Source: CAYLHS01 sp964594235 (lineage in GTDB: Bacteria; Actinomycetota; Acidimicrobiia; Spongiisociales; UBA4744). From it: DNA of 64,000 bases. Both the position numbers and the translations under genes were made by a program. The notes under the pieces are model-generated. The model worked only from the letters and a program-made list of their open reading frames with translations. It was not told the DNA's origin and made no database searches. How positions within the stretch are numbered: position 1 is the first letter of the stretch; each line of letters begins with the position of its first letter. Of this stretch, positions 8,328-17,300 are shown in pieces. Where the stretch lies: positions 33,388 through 97,387 of the forward strand of contig CAZQMF010000002.1 of NCBI GenBank assembly GCA_964594235.1, in the 5' to 3' direction.

Positions 8328-9467
8328 GTGAAGATCCTGCACACAGCCGACTGGCACGTCGGCCGTGCCATCCGCGGTCGAAGTCGGGCGGACGAACACC
8401 GGGCGGTTCTCGAGGAGATCGCATCGATCGGCGCCAGGGAGGCTGTCGATCTGATCGCCGTCGCCGGCGACATCTTCGACGTGGTCGCGCCGACCGCGGA
8501 GTCCGAACAGATCGTCTACCGGGCGCTACTGCGATTTGCCGACATTGCACCCGTCGTGATGGTCGCAGGCAACCACGACAATCCGCGGCGCCTCGACGCG
8601 GTAGCGCCCCTTCTCGAACTCGGCCGGGTGCATGTGGTCGCGACACCGATGAAGCCGGACGAAGGCGGTGTCGTGAAGATCGAAACCAGTTCCGGGGAGG
8701 TCGCAAGAGTGGCGATGCTGCCGTTCGTCACGCAACGCGGCATCGTCTCGGCGTCCGCGCTCATGGACCTCGAGGCGTACGAGCATGGGGCGCTGTATGC
8801 CGAGCGGCTCACTGCGATCCTCGCGATGCTCACTGAAGGGATCACGACGGACGATGTCAACATCGTTGTCGCCCACGTGATGGTCGCCGAGGGCGTCCTC
8901 GGTGGGGGAGAACGCAGCGCACACACGGTCTTCGACTACTGGGTGCCGGCGGGAGCGTTCGACGGCGCCCTCTCATACGTCGCCCTCGGGCATCTGCACC
9001 GGCCGCAGCAGACCCCCGCCGCGGCTCCTGTGTGGTACGCAGGGTCACCACTTCAGCTCGACTTTGGGGAAACCGAGGATGAGAAAGCCGTGCTCGTCGT
9101 GGATGTTCAACCGGGACTGCCTGCCGCGGTCACTCAGGTGCCCCTCACGTCCGGGCGACGTTTGCAGCAGCTCCGAGGGAGCATCGAGTCGCTCGAACCC
9201 CTTGCCGGCACAACCGGTGACGCGTACCTGAAGATCGTCCTCGAAGAGCCGGCGAGAGCGGGGCTCGCCGATCAGGTACGAGAACTGTTTCCCGAAGCCG
9301 TCGATGTCGTTCTCGCGGCACCCGAGGGTCGGCACCGCAGCACCCCTCGCGAAGCGCGATTGGGTCGTGTTCCGCACGAACTGTTCGTCGAGTACCTCGC
9401 CGAGGCCAACGCTTCCGATGAGCGAGTCGTAGTGTTGTTCGACGAGCTCCTGGAGGAGGCTCAGTGA
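8328..9467 (+). CDS. sbcD: Exonuclease SbcCD subunit D (Mre11-type nuclease)
   Basis: This 379-residue metallophosphoesterase is the nuclease subunit of SbcCD. The di-metal motifs are in order: ILHTADWHVG (Asp8 and His10), AVAGDIFD, VMVAGNHDNPRR, NIVVAHVMV and ALGHLHRPQ. With SbcC it opens hairpins and trims protein-blocked or broken DNA ends. The start is GTG 8328, which places the first metal motif at the usual N-terminal position; a much longer upstream frame is antisense to the neighbouring gene. The stop overlaps the GTG of sbcC (GTGA), so the pair is coupled. Confidence 0.95.
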   Translation: MKILHTADWHVGRAIRGRSRADEHRAVLEEIASIGAREAVDLIAVAGDIFDVVAPTAESEQIVYRALLRFADIAPVVMVAGNHDNPRRLDAVAPLLELGRVHVVATPMKPDEGGVVKIETSSGEVARVAMLPFVTQRGIVSASALMDLEAYEHGALYAERLTAILAMLTEGITTDDVNIVVAHVMVAEGVLGGGERSAHTVFDYWVPAGAFDGALSYVALGHLHRPQQTPAAAPVWYAGSPLQLDFGETEDEKAVLVVDVQPGLPAAVTQVPLTSGRRLQQLRGSIESLEPLAGTTGDAYLKIVLEEPARAGLADQVRELFPEAVDVVLAAPEGRHRSTPREARLGRVPHELFVEYLAEANASDERVVVLFDELLEEAQ

Positions 9468-11815
9468 GGCCGGTCGAGCTCGAGATCGCGGGATTCACCG
9501 CATATCGGGACGAGACAACGATCGACTTTCGAAACGCCGACCTGTTCGCCCTCACCGGTCCGACCGGATCAGGCAAGTCCAGCATCGTCGACGCGATCGT
9601 GTTCGCTCTCTACGGGTCCGTCCCGAGATATGGGGACCGGCGCGCCGTCGAGCCGGTCATCACGCTCGGCAAGAACGAAGCTCGCATCCAGTTCGACTTC
9701 ACCGTCGGCGACGATGCGTACCGTGTTGCCAGGGTCGTCCGACGCACCAAGGGCGGGGGCGCGACCACCGCCGAAGCACGCCTCGAACATGGCCGTGTCA
9801 CGCTCGCATCCGGCGCAGACGAGGTCACCAAGAAGGTCGAGGAGCTTCTCGGACTTGCCTATGAGCACTTCATCAAGGCCGTCGTCCTTCCGCAGGGCGA
9901 GTTCGCTCGATTCCTCCATGACAAACCTCGTGAGCGACAGGAGCTGCTGCGAGAGCTCCTGGACCTCCGCGTCTACCGGCGCATCCGGGATCTCGCCAAT
10001 GAACGCAAGTCGGTTGCAGATCGACTGCTCGCAGGGCACCAACGCGAGGTCGATCTGCTTGCCGAGAGGGCCGGTGGTGATGAGGACGCCGCTTCCCGTC
10101 GTGTATCCGAACTCGAGCGGCTCCGCGACACCATCGCCAGGATCCGCACGCAGGTGGCATCGATCGACGAACAACTGAAGGATGCGACGAAGCAGATCGC
10201 CGACGAAGAGGCAGCTATGTCGGCCCTGGCCATCCGGTCTCCGGACGGTCTCGACGAGCTGGTGGGTCGGATTTCCGATGCAGACACCGCGGTCGACAAA
10301 GCCAAGTCCGCCATGGTGAAGGCGAGCGAGGCACTGAGCGCGCATGAGCAGTCGATCGCAGGGCTCCCGAACCCGGCGATACTCGAGTCTCAGATTGCGC
10401 AGCAACGATCCCTCGAGGACCTCCTTGGTCGGCACGAGCGCGCGACCGAACAGCTTGCCAAGTCGGCCGCGGACATCGAACAGAAGCGCCGGACTGCCGG
10501 CGCGGTCGCACAGGCACACTCGCAGACGGAGGAGGAACTCGAACGGCTCCGGCGCGCACACGCGGCGCACGAACTCGCTGCGAACGTCGTAGTCGGTGAG
10601 CCGTGCCCGGTGTGCGGAGTCCCCATCGCAGAGATCCCGAAGGTCGAACCGATCGCGGACGTGGAACGAGCCGTAGCCGACGTTGCTCGCCGAACAGCCG
10701 ATCTCGATGCTGCACGAAGGGCCCTGACCGAAGCTGAACTCGCCGGTGAGCGATCGAGGGCTACTGCGGACGAGATCTCCGCTCAGATCGGCGCGCTTCG
10801 AGCCGGCCTCGATGGTGTCCCCGGTATCGACGAGCTGGCTCGAACCCTCGCTGCCACTGCGGCTGCACAGCAACGACTCGCCGAGCTGAAGGCAACTGCA
10901 CTCACCTCAGCCAACGAGCTCCGCGCCGCCGAACAGCGTCGGGAAGCGCTCACCGAAGCGCGGGCCGAGGCGCTTGCCAAATTCCACGGCGCACGAGATC
11001 GCGTCGCTCACCTGGAGCCACCACCGGTAGTGCCGGACGATCTTGCCATCGCATGGGCGGCATTGACCGAGTGGGCAGTCGCCCGCTCACAGGAGACGCA
11101 CAAGCGGCTGGAAGGGCTCCGAGCCGACGCGAAGCAGCTCGTGGACGATAGATCCCGCCTCACCGAGGATCTCGACACGCACCTTGCCGGCATGGGCGCG
11201 GATCTCACGCCGGATGAGGCCGTGTTCTCGGCCCGCAAAGACCTCGAAGGCATACGGGAGGCGAAACAGCGAACCAAGGAACTCGCAGCAGACATCACCG
11301 CCGAGAAGGACCGAAGTCACGTCGCCGCAGCACTCTCGCGACACCTGCACTCCAACCGGTTCGAGTCATGGATCCTCGAAGAGGCACTCATCGGACTGAC
11401 CGTGGGTGCCAATCAGCTGCTCGACGAGCTGTCTTCTGGCATCTACTCGCTCGAGATCGACAAGGCGGGTTTCACCGTCATCGACCATCGCAACGCCGAT
11501 CAGCGACGCTCCGTCCGCACGCTGTCAGGAGGCGAGACGTTCCTCGTGTCCCTTGCCTTGGCACTCTCACTCTCTGAGGAGCTCACCAGGATGTCATCGC
11601 AGGGGAAGCTGGAGTCGATCCTTCTCGACGAGGGATTCGGCACCCTCGATCAAGAGACCCTGGACGTGGTGGCCTCGGTTGTCCAGCAGCTCGGCGCCAA
11701 AGGACTCACCGTTGGTCTCATCAGCCATGTGCCCGACCTCGCCGAGCAGGTACCGACCCGGTTCGTCGTCACCAAGGATGTCAGCGGGGCACACGTCGAA
11801 CGGATCGACGCATGA
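9464..11815 (+). CDS. sbcC: Exonuclease SbcCD subunit C (Rad50/SMC-type ATPase)
   Basis: This 783-residue SMC-like ATPase is short compared with E. coli SbcC (about 1,050) and close to actinobacterial and archaeal Rad50 lengths. Walker A GPTGSGKS lies at 32-39. The long coiled coil (about 180-620) is broken by a zinc-hook CPVC at 381-384. The ABC signature LSGGE is at 687-691 and Walker B LLDEGFGTLD at about 720. Two of these assemble through the hook and gate the SbcD nuclease with ATP. It has a strong GGAGGAGG ribosome site inside the end of sbcD. The stop overlaps the ATG of the nurA-like gene. Confidence 0.95.
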   Translation: MRPVELEIAGFTAYRDETTIDFRNADLFALTGPTGSGKSSIVDAIVFALYGSVPRYGDRRAVEPVITLGKNEARIQFDFTVGDDAYRVARVVRRTKGGGATTAEARLEHGRVTLASGADEVTKKVEELLGLAYEHFIKAVVLPQGEFARFLHDKPRERQELLRELLDLRVYRRIRDLANERKSVADRLLAGHQREVDLLAERAGGDEDAASRRVSELERLRDTIARIRTQVASIDEQLKDATKQIADEEAAMSALAIRSPDGLDELVGRISDADTAVDKAKSAMVKASEALSAHEQSIAGLPNPAILESQIAQQRSLEDLLGRHERATEQLAKSAADIEQKRRTAGAVAQAHSQTEEELERLRRAHAAHELAANVVVGEPCPVCGVPIAEIPKVEPIADVERAVADVARRTADLDAARRALTEAELAGERSRATADEISAQIGALRAGLDGVPGIDELARTLAATAAAQQRLAELKATALTSANELRAAEQRREALTEARAEALAKFHGARDRVAHLEPPPVVPDDLAIAWAALTEWAVARSQETHKRLEGLRADAKQLVDDRSRLTEDLDTHLAGMGADLTPDEAVFSARKDLEGIREAKQRTKELAADITAEKDRSHVAAALSRHLHSNRFESWILEEALIGLTVGANQLLDELSSGIYSLEIDKAGFTVIDHRNADQRRSVRTLSGGETFLVSLALALSLSEELTRMSSQGKLESILLDEGFGTLDQETLDVVASVVQQLGAKGLTVGLISHVPDLAEQVPTRFVVTKDVSGAHVERIDA

Positions 11816-12714
11816 AGTTCTCCGTCGAACCGTGGGCGCCGGAGTACGGCACCCCCATGTCGCCCGACTTGGAAGAGACCACCACCGTTCCGGATGTGGA
11901 CGTCGAGGTCCCGGCGGGGAAGTGGCACCCGATCAGCCCGAGCGTCACACCCGCCTCGACGATTCTGTTCGTCGATGGAGTTCGCCGAATCGATGCGAAC
12001 GTCTGGATCGGCGACGAACAGCCGGTACTCGGCATCTGCGCCACCTACGCCGCCGGGGCGGTCCGCTCAGACGGCGACGCGAAGCTCGTCGCTGCAGCGG
12101 TGCGGCGCGGGCTGTTCACCTCGTCGCCTCAAGCCGAAGCAGTCGATACTCGCCACGGACGGTACGAAGTTCGAGCGACAGCCGGTTCATCCACCGAGGA
12201 CCTGTGGCTGGGGCTTCAGCAGCGGATGGGCGAACTGGAGCACGAGATCTCCTCCGAACATCTCGACGTCGAACTCGTCATCACCGATGGGCCGTTGAGG
12301 ACGGGCCGGGAGCCGGGTGTCGTGGGCTACGTCAAGACACACCACGTGCAGTACCTCCCTCCTGCCCTGAACGGCGTGCTCGCCGCGCTGCGCCCCGGCG
12401 ATCGAACGCCCCTGTTTCTGATGACCACGGCGTGGAGTCGCTACTCGTGGTACCTGCGGCTGCCAGGAGGCGGTAGCGGTCCTTTCGCGGGGGTGGTCCG
12501 GTGTGAGGCGTCGGCCGACCAGGATGTCGCGTCTGCACGAGCGCTCGCCGACCGCGTCGCCGCAACGCTGCCCCGGTTTGCCTCCGAACGCCACAAGGAT
12601 CCGCGTGCCCCGCAGAACCTCTACCCGATCGGGGGCCTGGAGCGGGAGTTGCGCCGGAGGCTCGGAGACCAGCATCTGCTGTACCGGGCATTGCTGGTGG
12701 CGGCGGGCGCCTAG
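11812..12714 (+). CDS. NurA-domain DNA repair nuclease-like protein
   Basis: This 300-residue protein has the layout of the NurA 5'-3' exonuclease family: an early catalytic-Asp segment ILFVDGVRRI (Asp55), a middle LVITDGPLR with a second acidic residue, and late segments GYVKTHHVQYLP and AWSRYSWYLRL plus a C-terminal NLYPIGGLERELRRRLGD. In archaea NurA works with HerA to resect DNA ends after Mre11-Rad50. Here the ATG overlaps the sbcC stop (ATGA), so the nuclease is produced with SbcCD. A HerA-like ATPase lies upstream. The family call is by motif pattern, and the residues need an alignment to confirm. Confidence 0.82.
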   Translation: MKFSVEPWAPEYGTPMSPDLEETTTVPDVDVEVPAGKWHPISPSVTPASTILFVDGVRRIDANVWIGDEQPVLGICATYAAGAVRSDGDAKLVAAAVRRGLFTSSPQAEAVDTRHGRYEVRATAGSSTEDLWLGLQQRMGELEHEISSEHLDVELVITDGPLRTGREPGVVGYVKTHHVQYLPPALNGVLAALRPGDRTPLFLMTTAWSRYSWYLRLPGGGSGPFAGVVRCEASADQDVASARALADRVAATLPRFASERHKDPRAPQNLYPIGGLERELRRRLGDQHLLYRALLVAAGA

Positions 12715-12730
12715 GCGAGCTGCGCTCGCA

Positions 12731-12803
12731 GGTTGTCGGTTCTCAGTATTCGGTAGGGAGGCTCGCTGCGCTCGCCGTTCTCGGTTTTTGGTTCTGGGTT
12801 TTC
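12731..12803. repeat. Two short period-7 GGTTxxx arrays, each preceded by the same 11-mer
   Basis: The 11-mer GCTGCGCTCGC occurs at 12719-12729 and again at 12765-12775. Each copy is followed by a run of G/T-rich heptamers: GGTTGTC, GGTTCTC, AGTATTC, GGTAGGG after the first, and CGTTCTC, GGTTTTT, GGTTCTG, GGTTTTC after the second. The 7-base period is seen directly. It lies between convergent nurA-like and gpsA genes. Read as protein it gives only a low-complexity peptide. Confidence 0.75.
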
Positions 12804-12863
12804 TTTAGGACACTCGCCGTGCGGCTTTGGTGTGATCCAGGCTGCGTTCTTACTGAAGTATTG

Positions 12864-12926
12864 ATGACTGATGACTGATGACTGAAGACTGAAGACTCAT
12901 GACTGAAGACTGAAGACTGAATACTG
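12864..12926. repeat. Heptanucleotide tandem array, nine units of A(T/A)GACTG
   Basis: Nine consecutive 7-mers fill 63 bp: ATGACTG three times, AAGACTG, AAGACTC, ATGACTG, AAGACTG twice, AATACTG. The array is much less GC-rich than its neighbours and ends 16 bp before the gpsA stop. Heptamer arrays of this kind are known from several bacterial phyla and are often mis-annotated as short repetitive proteins. Here it is clearly non-coding. Confidence 0.9.
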
Positions 12927-12942
12927 TCGGCCGCAGGCTGAC

Positions 12943-13935
12943 TCACTCGCTTTTGGCTTCTCTCGTCATCAGAGCGAGGACGGCTTCCCGTGGACCGGCC
13001 CCGTCGTACAGCACCCTGCCCACCTGTGTCGCGATCGGCATCTCGACTCCGTGGCGGTGGGCGAGGCTGAGCACCGCCCTGGTGGTCTTCACACCCTCGG
13101 CAATCATGTGCATGTCGGCGATGATGTCGCCGATCGTCCGACCCCTACCCAGTTCCACGCCGACTGTGTGATTGCGGCTCCGGGTCGACACGCAGGTCGC
13201 GATCAGGTCCCCCATGCCGGCGAGTCCCGCGAACGTCTCACGCGAGCCGCCCATCGCGACACCGAGTCGTGTCAGTTCGGCGAGTGCTCTCGTGATGAGC
13301 GATGCCAGAGAGTTGTCGCCGAACCCGAGACCCGACGACATGCCGGCAGCGATGGCGAGGACGTTCTTCAGCGCACCCGCCGTCTCACACCCGACGACGT
13401 CCCGATTGGTGTACACACGAAACGTTGGACCCATGAACAGCCGCTGGAGTTCCTTGGCCTGGTCCATGTTCTCCATCGCGATGACGGTCGCGGTCGGCTG
13501 CCCCTCCATCACCTCGGATGCGAGGTTCGGACCTGTCATCACACCGACTCGCGAGGGATCGTGATCGAACAGGACGTCCATCGTCACTTGGGTCATTCGC
13601 AAGAGGCTGTCCTGCTCGATCCCTTTCGACAAACTGAGGATCGGTACCGATGAGTCGAGTCTGCCGGTGAGCCCTTCGATCACAGTTCGGTACCCGTGTG
13701 ACGGGACGGCCATCACGACCACGTCGGTTCTGTCGACTGCTTCGTCCAGATCACTGGTCGCGCGGAGACCATAAGGGAGGCGGTGACCTGAGAAGTAGTC
13801 GGGATTCTCCCCGGTGGTTCTGATCGCTTCTGCCAGCTCCGGGCGGCGGGCCCAGAGCACAGTGGGGTGGGTTCGGGCGCTGAGGGCCGCGACCGTGGTC
13901 CCCCACGAACCTGCTCCGATCACACTCACACGCAT
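12943..13935 (-). CDS. gpsA: Glycerol-3-phosphate dehydrogenase [NAD(P)+]
   Basis: This 330-residue enzyme makes sn-glycerol 3-phosphate from dihydroxyacetone phosphate for phospholipid synthesis. The N-terminal Rossmann motif is VIGAGSWGTTVAAL (about 5-18). LSLSKGIE carries the substrate-site Lys, GPNLASEVMEGQPTATV follows, and the catalytic Lys is in GALKNVLAIAAG. C-terminal GLAGMGDLIATC is also typical. Length matches the family. I placed the start at ATG 13935; a long upstream extension in the same frame is antisense to ychF and is not coding. Divergent from ychF, 87 bp between starts. Confidence 0.95.
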   Translation of the reverse strand: MRVSVIGAGSWGTTVAALSARTHPTVLWARRPELAEAIRTTGENPDYFSGHRLPYGLRATSDLDEAVDRTDVVVMAVPSHGYRTVIEGLTGRLDSSVPILSLSKGIEQDSLLRMTQVTMDVLFDHDPSRVGVMTGPNLASEVMEGQPTATVIAMENMDQAKELQRLFMGPTFRVYTNRDVVGCETAGALKNVLAIAAGMSSGLGFGDNSLASLITRALAELTRLGVAMGGSRETFAGLAGMGDLIATCVSTRSRNHTVGVELGRGRTIGDIIADMHMIAEGVKTTRAVLSLAHRHGVEMPIATQVGRVLYDGAGPREAVLALMTREAKSE

Positions 13936-14022
13936 CTCGTCGTACCGTAGTCCGCTCCGCCATCCCATCGTCGCCGGCGTCCGGCATTCCTCGTGCAGTC
14001 GATCGACCGGTACAGTTGTGCC

Positions 14023-15096
14023 GTGGCTCGACTCGGGATCATCGGCCTTCCCAACGTGGGCAAGACGGCGCTGTTCAACGCGATGACCGGCCTCGACGCG
14101 CCCACCGCCCCGCACCCGTTCTCGACGACATCTCCGAACCTTGGGGTCGCATCCATCCCGGACGAACTGCTCGAGACCGCTGCCGAAGTGGAGCACTCGA
14201 AGAAGATCGTGCACGCAAGCCTGGAACTCCTCGATCTTCCTGCCATGGCCGCCCACGGGGGAGGCTTGGGCACCCAGTTCCTCGGGAGACTCCGAGAGAT
14301 GGACGGCCTGGTGATGGTCGTGAGAGCGTTCACCGACGAGGAGGTTCCCTCCGACGAGTCCGGGACCGACCCGGCCGCACAGGCGGAAGAGCTCCTTCTC
14401 GAGTTGACGATGGCGGACGCGGACGTGTTCGAACGAAGGCGGCCGAAGATTGCCAAGGAAGCTTCTGCCGACCCGAAGAAGAAGCGGGCATCTGAGGCGA
14501 TCTCCGAAGCGGCCGATCACCTCGCGCAGGGACGTCCACTCCGCGACCGGGAGTGGGAGGAACCGGATCTCGTCGCCTTCCGGGATCTTGCACCGCTCAC
14601 GTTGGAGCCTGCGGTCTGGGTCGTGAACATCGACGAGGGTGAGGCGCGGCAGGAGGAGCTCGTCACGGCTGTCGCCGAGCTGGTGCCTCAAGGCGACTCT
14701 GTTGTTGCGCTGTCCGTGAAGATCGAAGCCGAGGTCGCCGCCATGGACGTCGACGATCGCCGGGATATCCTCGAAGGACTCGGTATGGGCGAGGGAGCGC
14801 TCGCCGAGATGGTGCGGGCCGCCTACGCGACGCTCGGACTGCTCACCTTCTACACCGTTGGACCGAAGGAGTCTCACGCGTGGACGGTTCGACGTGGAGC
14901 TACCGCTCCCGTTGCGGCAGGCAAGATTCACTCGGACCTGCAGCGAGGGTTCATCAGGGCCGAGGTGGCGACGATCCACCAGGTGATCGAGGCTGGAGGA
15001 TGGGACGCCGCCAAGTCCCATGGGGAGGTCCGGGTCGAAGGTAAGGACTACGTCGTCCGGCAGGGGGACGTCCTGGTGGTGAGGTTCTCGGTGTGA
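14023..15096 (+). CDS. ychF: YchF/OLA1-family Obg-like ATPase
   Basis: This 357-residue TRAFAC P-loop protein has a G1 motif GLPNVGKTALFN (about 8-19), a degenerate G4 NIDE, a helical insert (about 120-185) and a C-terminal TGS domain beginning at TFYTVGPKESHAW. YchF proteins bind ribosomes and hydrolyse ATP rather than GTP because G4 lacks NKxD, and they influence stress responses and translation. The G1 Ser is Thr here, a conservative change. The start is GTG 14023, and upstream frame lacks family similarity. The stop overlaps the GTG of the antiporter gene. Confidence 0.92.
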   Translation: MARLGIIGLPNVGKTALFNAMTGLDAPTAPHPFSTTSPNLGVASIPDELLETAAEVEHSKKIVHASLELLDLPAMAAHGGGLGTQFLGRLREMDGLVMVVRAFTDEEVPSDESGTDPAAQAEELLLELTMADADVFERRRPKIAKEASADPKKKRASEAISEAADHLAQGRPLRDREWEEPDLVAFRDLAPLTLEPAVWVVNIDEGEARQEELVTAVAELVPQGDSVVALSVKIEAEVAAMDVDDRRDILEGLGMGEGALAEMVRAAYATLGLLTFYTVGPKESHAWTVRRGATAPVAAGKIHSDLQRGFIRAEVATIHQVIEAGGWDAAKSHGEVRVEGKDYVVRQGDVLVVRFSV

Positions 15097-17264
15097 TCCT
15101 CGCAGCCGCAACGGCGGCACCGCTGGATGAACACCAGCTGCTCGTCACCCTGGTTCAGGTTGCATTGCTCGTCGGTTTGGCCCGCATTCTGGGCGGCCTC
15201 GCGGGAAGGATCGGCCAGCCGCCGGTCGTCGGGGAGCTGATCGCGGGGATCCTGCTCGGACCATCTGTGTTCGGTGCGATCGCACCAGGAGGGTACGGCT
15301 GGGTGTTCGGGGGTGGCTACACGACCGTAGATGCGGTCGTGTTCGGACTTGCATGGATCGGCGTGATCATGCTGCTTGTCGCACTCGGATATGAGACGGA
15401 TCTGGCGATCATCAGGAGATTCCGGAGGGCAGCCGCGAGCGTGTCCCTCGGCAGCTTCACCGTCCCGTTCGTGCTGTTCTTCGCGGTCGCCTTCCTCGTC
15501 CCGGACGAGTTCGTCGGTGTGCACGGCATGGGGCTGTTCGCCGCGTTCTTCGCTCTCGCACTTTCGGTCTCGGCGTTGCCCGTTGTCGCGAAGATCCTCG
15601 CCGACCTCGGTTTCCTTCGACGCGATTTCGGCCAGATCACCCTGGCGGCCGGCATGACGATGGACGCGCTCGGATGGCTGATCCTCGCTGCGATGTCGGG
15701 AGTCGCGATTCAAGGGGAGTTCGACCTGGGCGCGCTGGCGATGTCGTTCGTGGGACTGGTCGTGTTCCTCGCGGTCGCGGCGACGGTCGGGAGATGGGTC
15801 TTGGATCGTCTGTTCAGAATGGCGCTGCGAGGCGGGTCGAGCGTGACGGCTGCCCTGACCGTGATGATCGTCGCCGGTCTGGTCGGCGCGGCAATCACCC
15901 AGGCCCTCGGGCTGGAGGCGATCCTCGGGGCGTTCATCGTCGGCATCCTGCTGGGTGTGACCCGCCATCAGCTCCCGAGGGCACGCGAGGTGCTCGAGTC
16001 GGTGACGATCAGCTTCTTCGCCCCTGTCTTCTTCGCCTACTCGGGGCTCCGTGTGGACTTCGGTTCACTCCGGGGACCGGCCGTGTGGTGGCTCATTGCC
16101 GTGGTGCTCCTCGCGATCGCCGCCAAGGTAGGTGGCACCATGGCCGGTGCACGCATCGGTGGGCTCGACACCCACCAGGGCATCGTCCTAGGAGCCGGCC
16201 TGTCGGCGCTGGGCGCCATGGGGGTGGTCGTCGCGATCATCGGGTTGAACCTCGGCGTGATCGCCGAATCGGCGTTCACCGTGCTGGTACTCACCGCCTT
16301 GGCCACATCCGTTCTCGCTCCGCAGCTTCTGCGTATGGCCGTCAACGATCGCGACATCGGAGAGGACGAACGCCGGCGACTCGACGAGGAGACCCTTCGC
16401 GAGCAGTCCCTGATCCTGAGATCGCAGCGGATACTCTTGCCCACCCGAGGCGGTGCGAACAGCGCGTTCGCCGCCCGTCTCGTCGCCGCCGCATTTCCGA
16501 AGGCCGAGGTGACGGTCCTCGTGGTCGAGGGTACCTCTCCGACGATTGTCGGACGGCTGCTGCGACAGACCGATCACACCGCCAGTCCGGCCGAGGTACA
16601 TCTCGCGCTCGGGGATCAGGACCATCGAGTCGTTCGCAAGCGATCCGCCGATCCGGTGGCTGCGATCGTGGCCGAGTCGGTGCTCGGGTATGACCTCCTC
16701 GTGCTTGGTGCATCCGAGGAAGATTCGGATGAACGAGGGATGTTCTCCACCGTGGTCGATCGGACGCTCGCCAGGGTACGACTCCCGGTGGTGATCGTGA
16801 GGACGGCAGGTGGCACACCCGACGACCTACCGAGTCATCCGCTCGTGCCGGTGTCGAATGACCTCTCGACCCGGGCGGCCGAGGAACTCGCATACGCGAT
16901 AGCACGTTCCGGCGCTGGGAGTGCGACGGCGTTGCATGTCGTCAATAGGCCATCCGGCCAAGGGGTCATGCTCGAGACGGTGATGGAGTCGGAGGCCAAG
17001 CGTGACGCCAACGAGTTGGTCGCGGAGGCGGCGGCTCTGGGGACGAGGCTGGGTATCTCCGTCGAAACGCTGATCAGCGTCGCCCCAAACGCTGTCGACG
17101 AGGTTCTGTCGGTGGCCGGCTCCGGCCCATTCGACCTCCTCGTCCTTGGCACATCGACACGACCGCTGACCGACCGACCGTTCCTAGGTCACGGCACCAG
17201 CTACATCATCGAGCACGCTCAGATTCCCGTGGTGATCGTCGGACTCCCGAACCTGCAGAAATGA
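15093..17264 (+). CDS. CPA2-family cation:proton antiporter with two C-terminal universal stress domains
   Basis: The 723 residues form about 12-13 membrane segments (1-410) of a Na+/H+ or K+/H+ antiporter domain, with LARILGGLAGRIGQPPVVGE near the N-terminus and EAILGAFIVGILLG mid-domain. A short linker leads to two Usp-like domains in tandem: about 440-570 (QRILLPTRGG..., VLGASEEDSDERG) and about 590-723 (PLVPVSNDLSTRAAEEL..., LVLGTSTRPLTDRPFLGHG). Usp domains probably bind nucleotide and gate ion exchange. It overlaps ychF by 4 bp and is followed at once by a hairpin. Confidence 0.9.
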   Translation: MILAAATAAPLDEHQLLVTLVQVALLVGLARILGGLAGRIGQPPVVGELIAGILLGPSVFGAIAPGGYGWVFGGGYTTVDAVVFGLAWIGVIMLLVALGYETDLAIIRRFRRAAASVSLGSFTVPFVLFFAVAFLVPDEFVGVHGMGLFAAFFALALSVSALPVVAKILADLGFLRRDFGQITLAAGMTMDALGWLILAAMSGVAIQGEFDLGALAMSFVGLVVFLAVAATVGRWVLDRLFRMALRGGSSVTAALTVMIVAGLVGAAITQALGLEAILGAFIVGILLGVTRHQLPRAREVLESVTISFFAPVFFAYSGLRVDFGSLRGPAVWWLIAVVLLAIAAKVGGTMAGARIGGLDTHQGIVLGAGLSALGAMGVVVAIIGLNLGVIAESAFTVLVLTALATSVLAPQLLRMAVNDRDIGEDERRRLDEETLREQSLILRSQRILLPTRGGANSAFAARLVAAAFPKAEVTVLVVEGTSPTIVGRLLRQTDHTASPAEVHLALGDQDHRVVRKRSADPVAAIVAESVLGYDLLVLGASEEDSDERGMFSTVVDRTLARVRLPVVIVRTAGGTPDDLPSHPLVPVSNDLSTRAAEELAYAIARSGAGSATALHVVNRPSGQGVMLETVMESEAKRDANELVAEAAALGTRLGISVETLISVAPNAVDEVLSVAGSGPFDLLVLGTSTRPLTDRPFLGHGTSYIIEHAQIPVVIVGLPNLQK

Positions 17265-17300
17265 CGAGGCCCCGGCAAGGGGGTAGAACCGGAGCCTCGT
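17264..17300 (+). terminator. Hairpin after the antiporter gene
   Basis: ACGAGGC-CCCGG (17264-17275) pairs with CCGGAGCCTCGT (17289-17300), 12-bp arms with one mismatch and a 13-base loop. It begins inside the antiporter stop codon. There is no clear T run after it, so it is a probable but not canonical terminator. Confidence 0.55.

Noticed and set aside
12864..12926. Possible CRISPR array
   Set aside because: The units are 7 bp and contiguous with no spacers, and no cas genes are nearby.
12743..12946. Minus-strand frame giving a repetitive Ser/Val/His peptide
   Set aside because: The repeated peptide comes only from heptamer tandem DNA repeats, a known source of false genes.
13936..15120. 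N-terminal extension of the gpsA frame (725 residues in total)
   Set aside because: The extension is antisense to ychF. The GpsA Rossmann motif begins right after ATG 13935.
15048..15968. Minus-strand frame of 306 residues opposite the antiporter
   Set aside because: Charged low-complexity shadow with no motif, and the plus-strand antiporter is clear.
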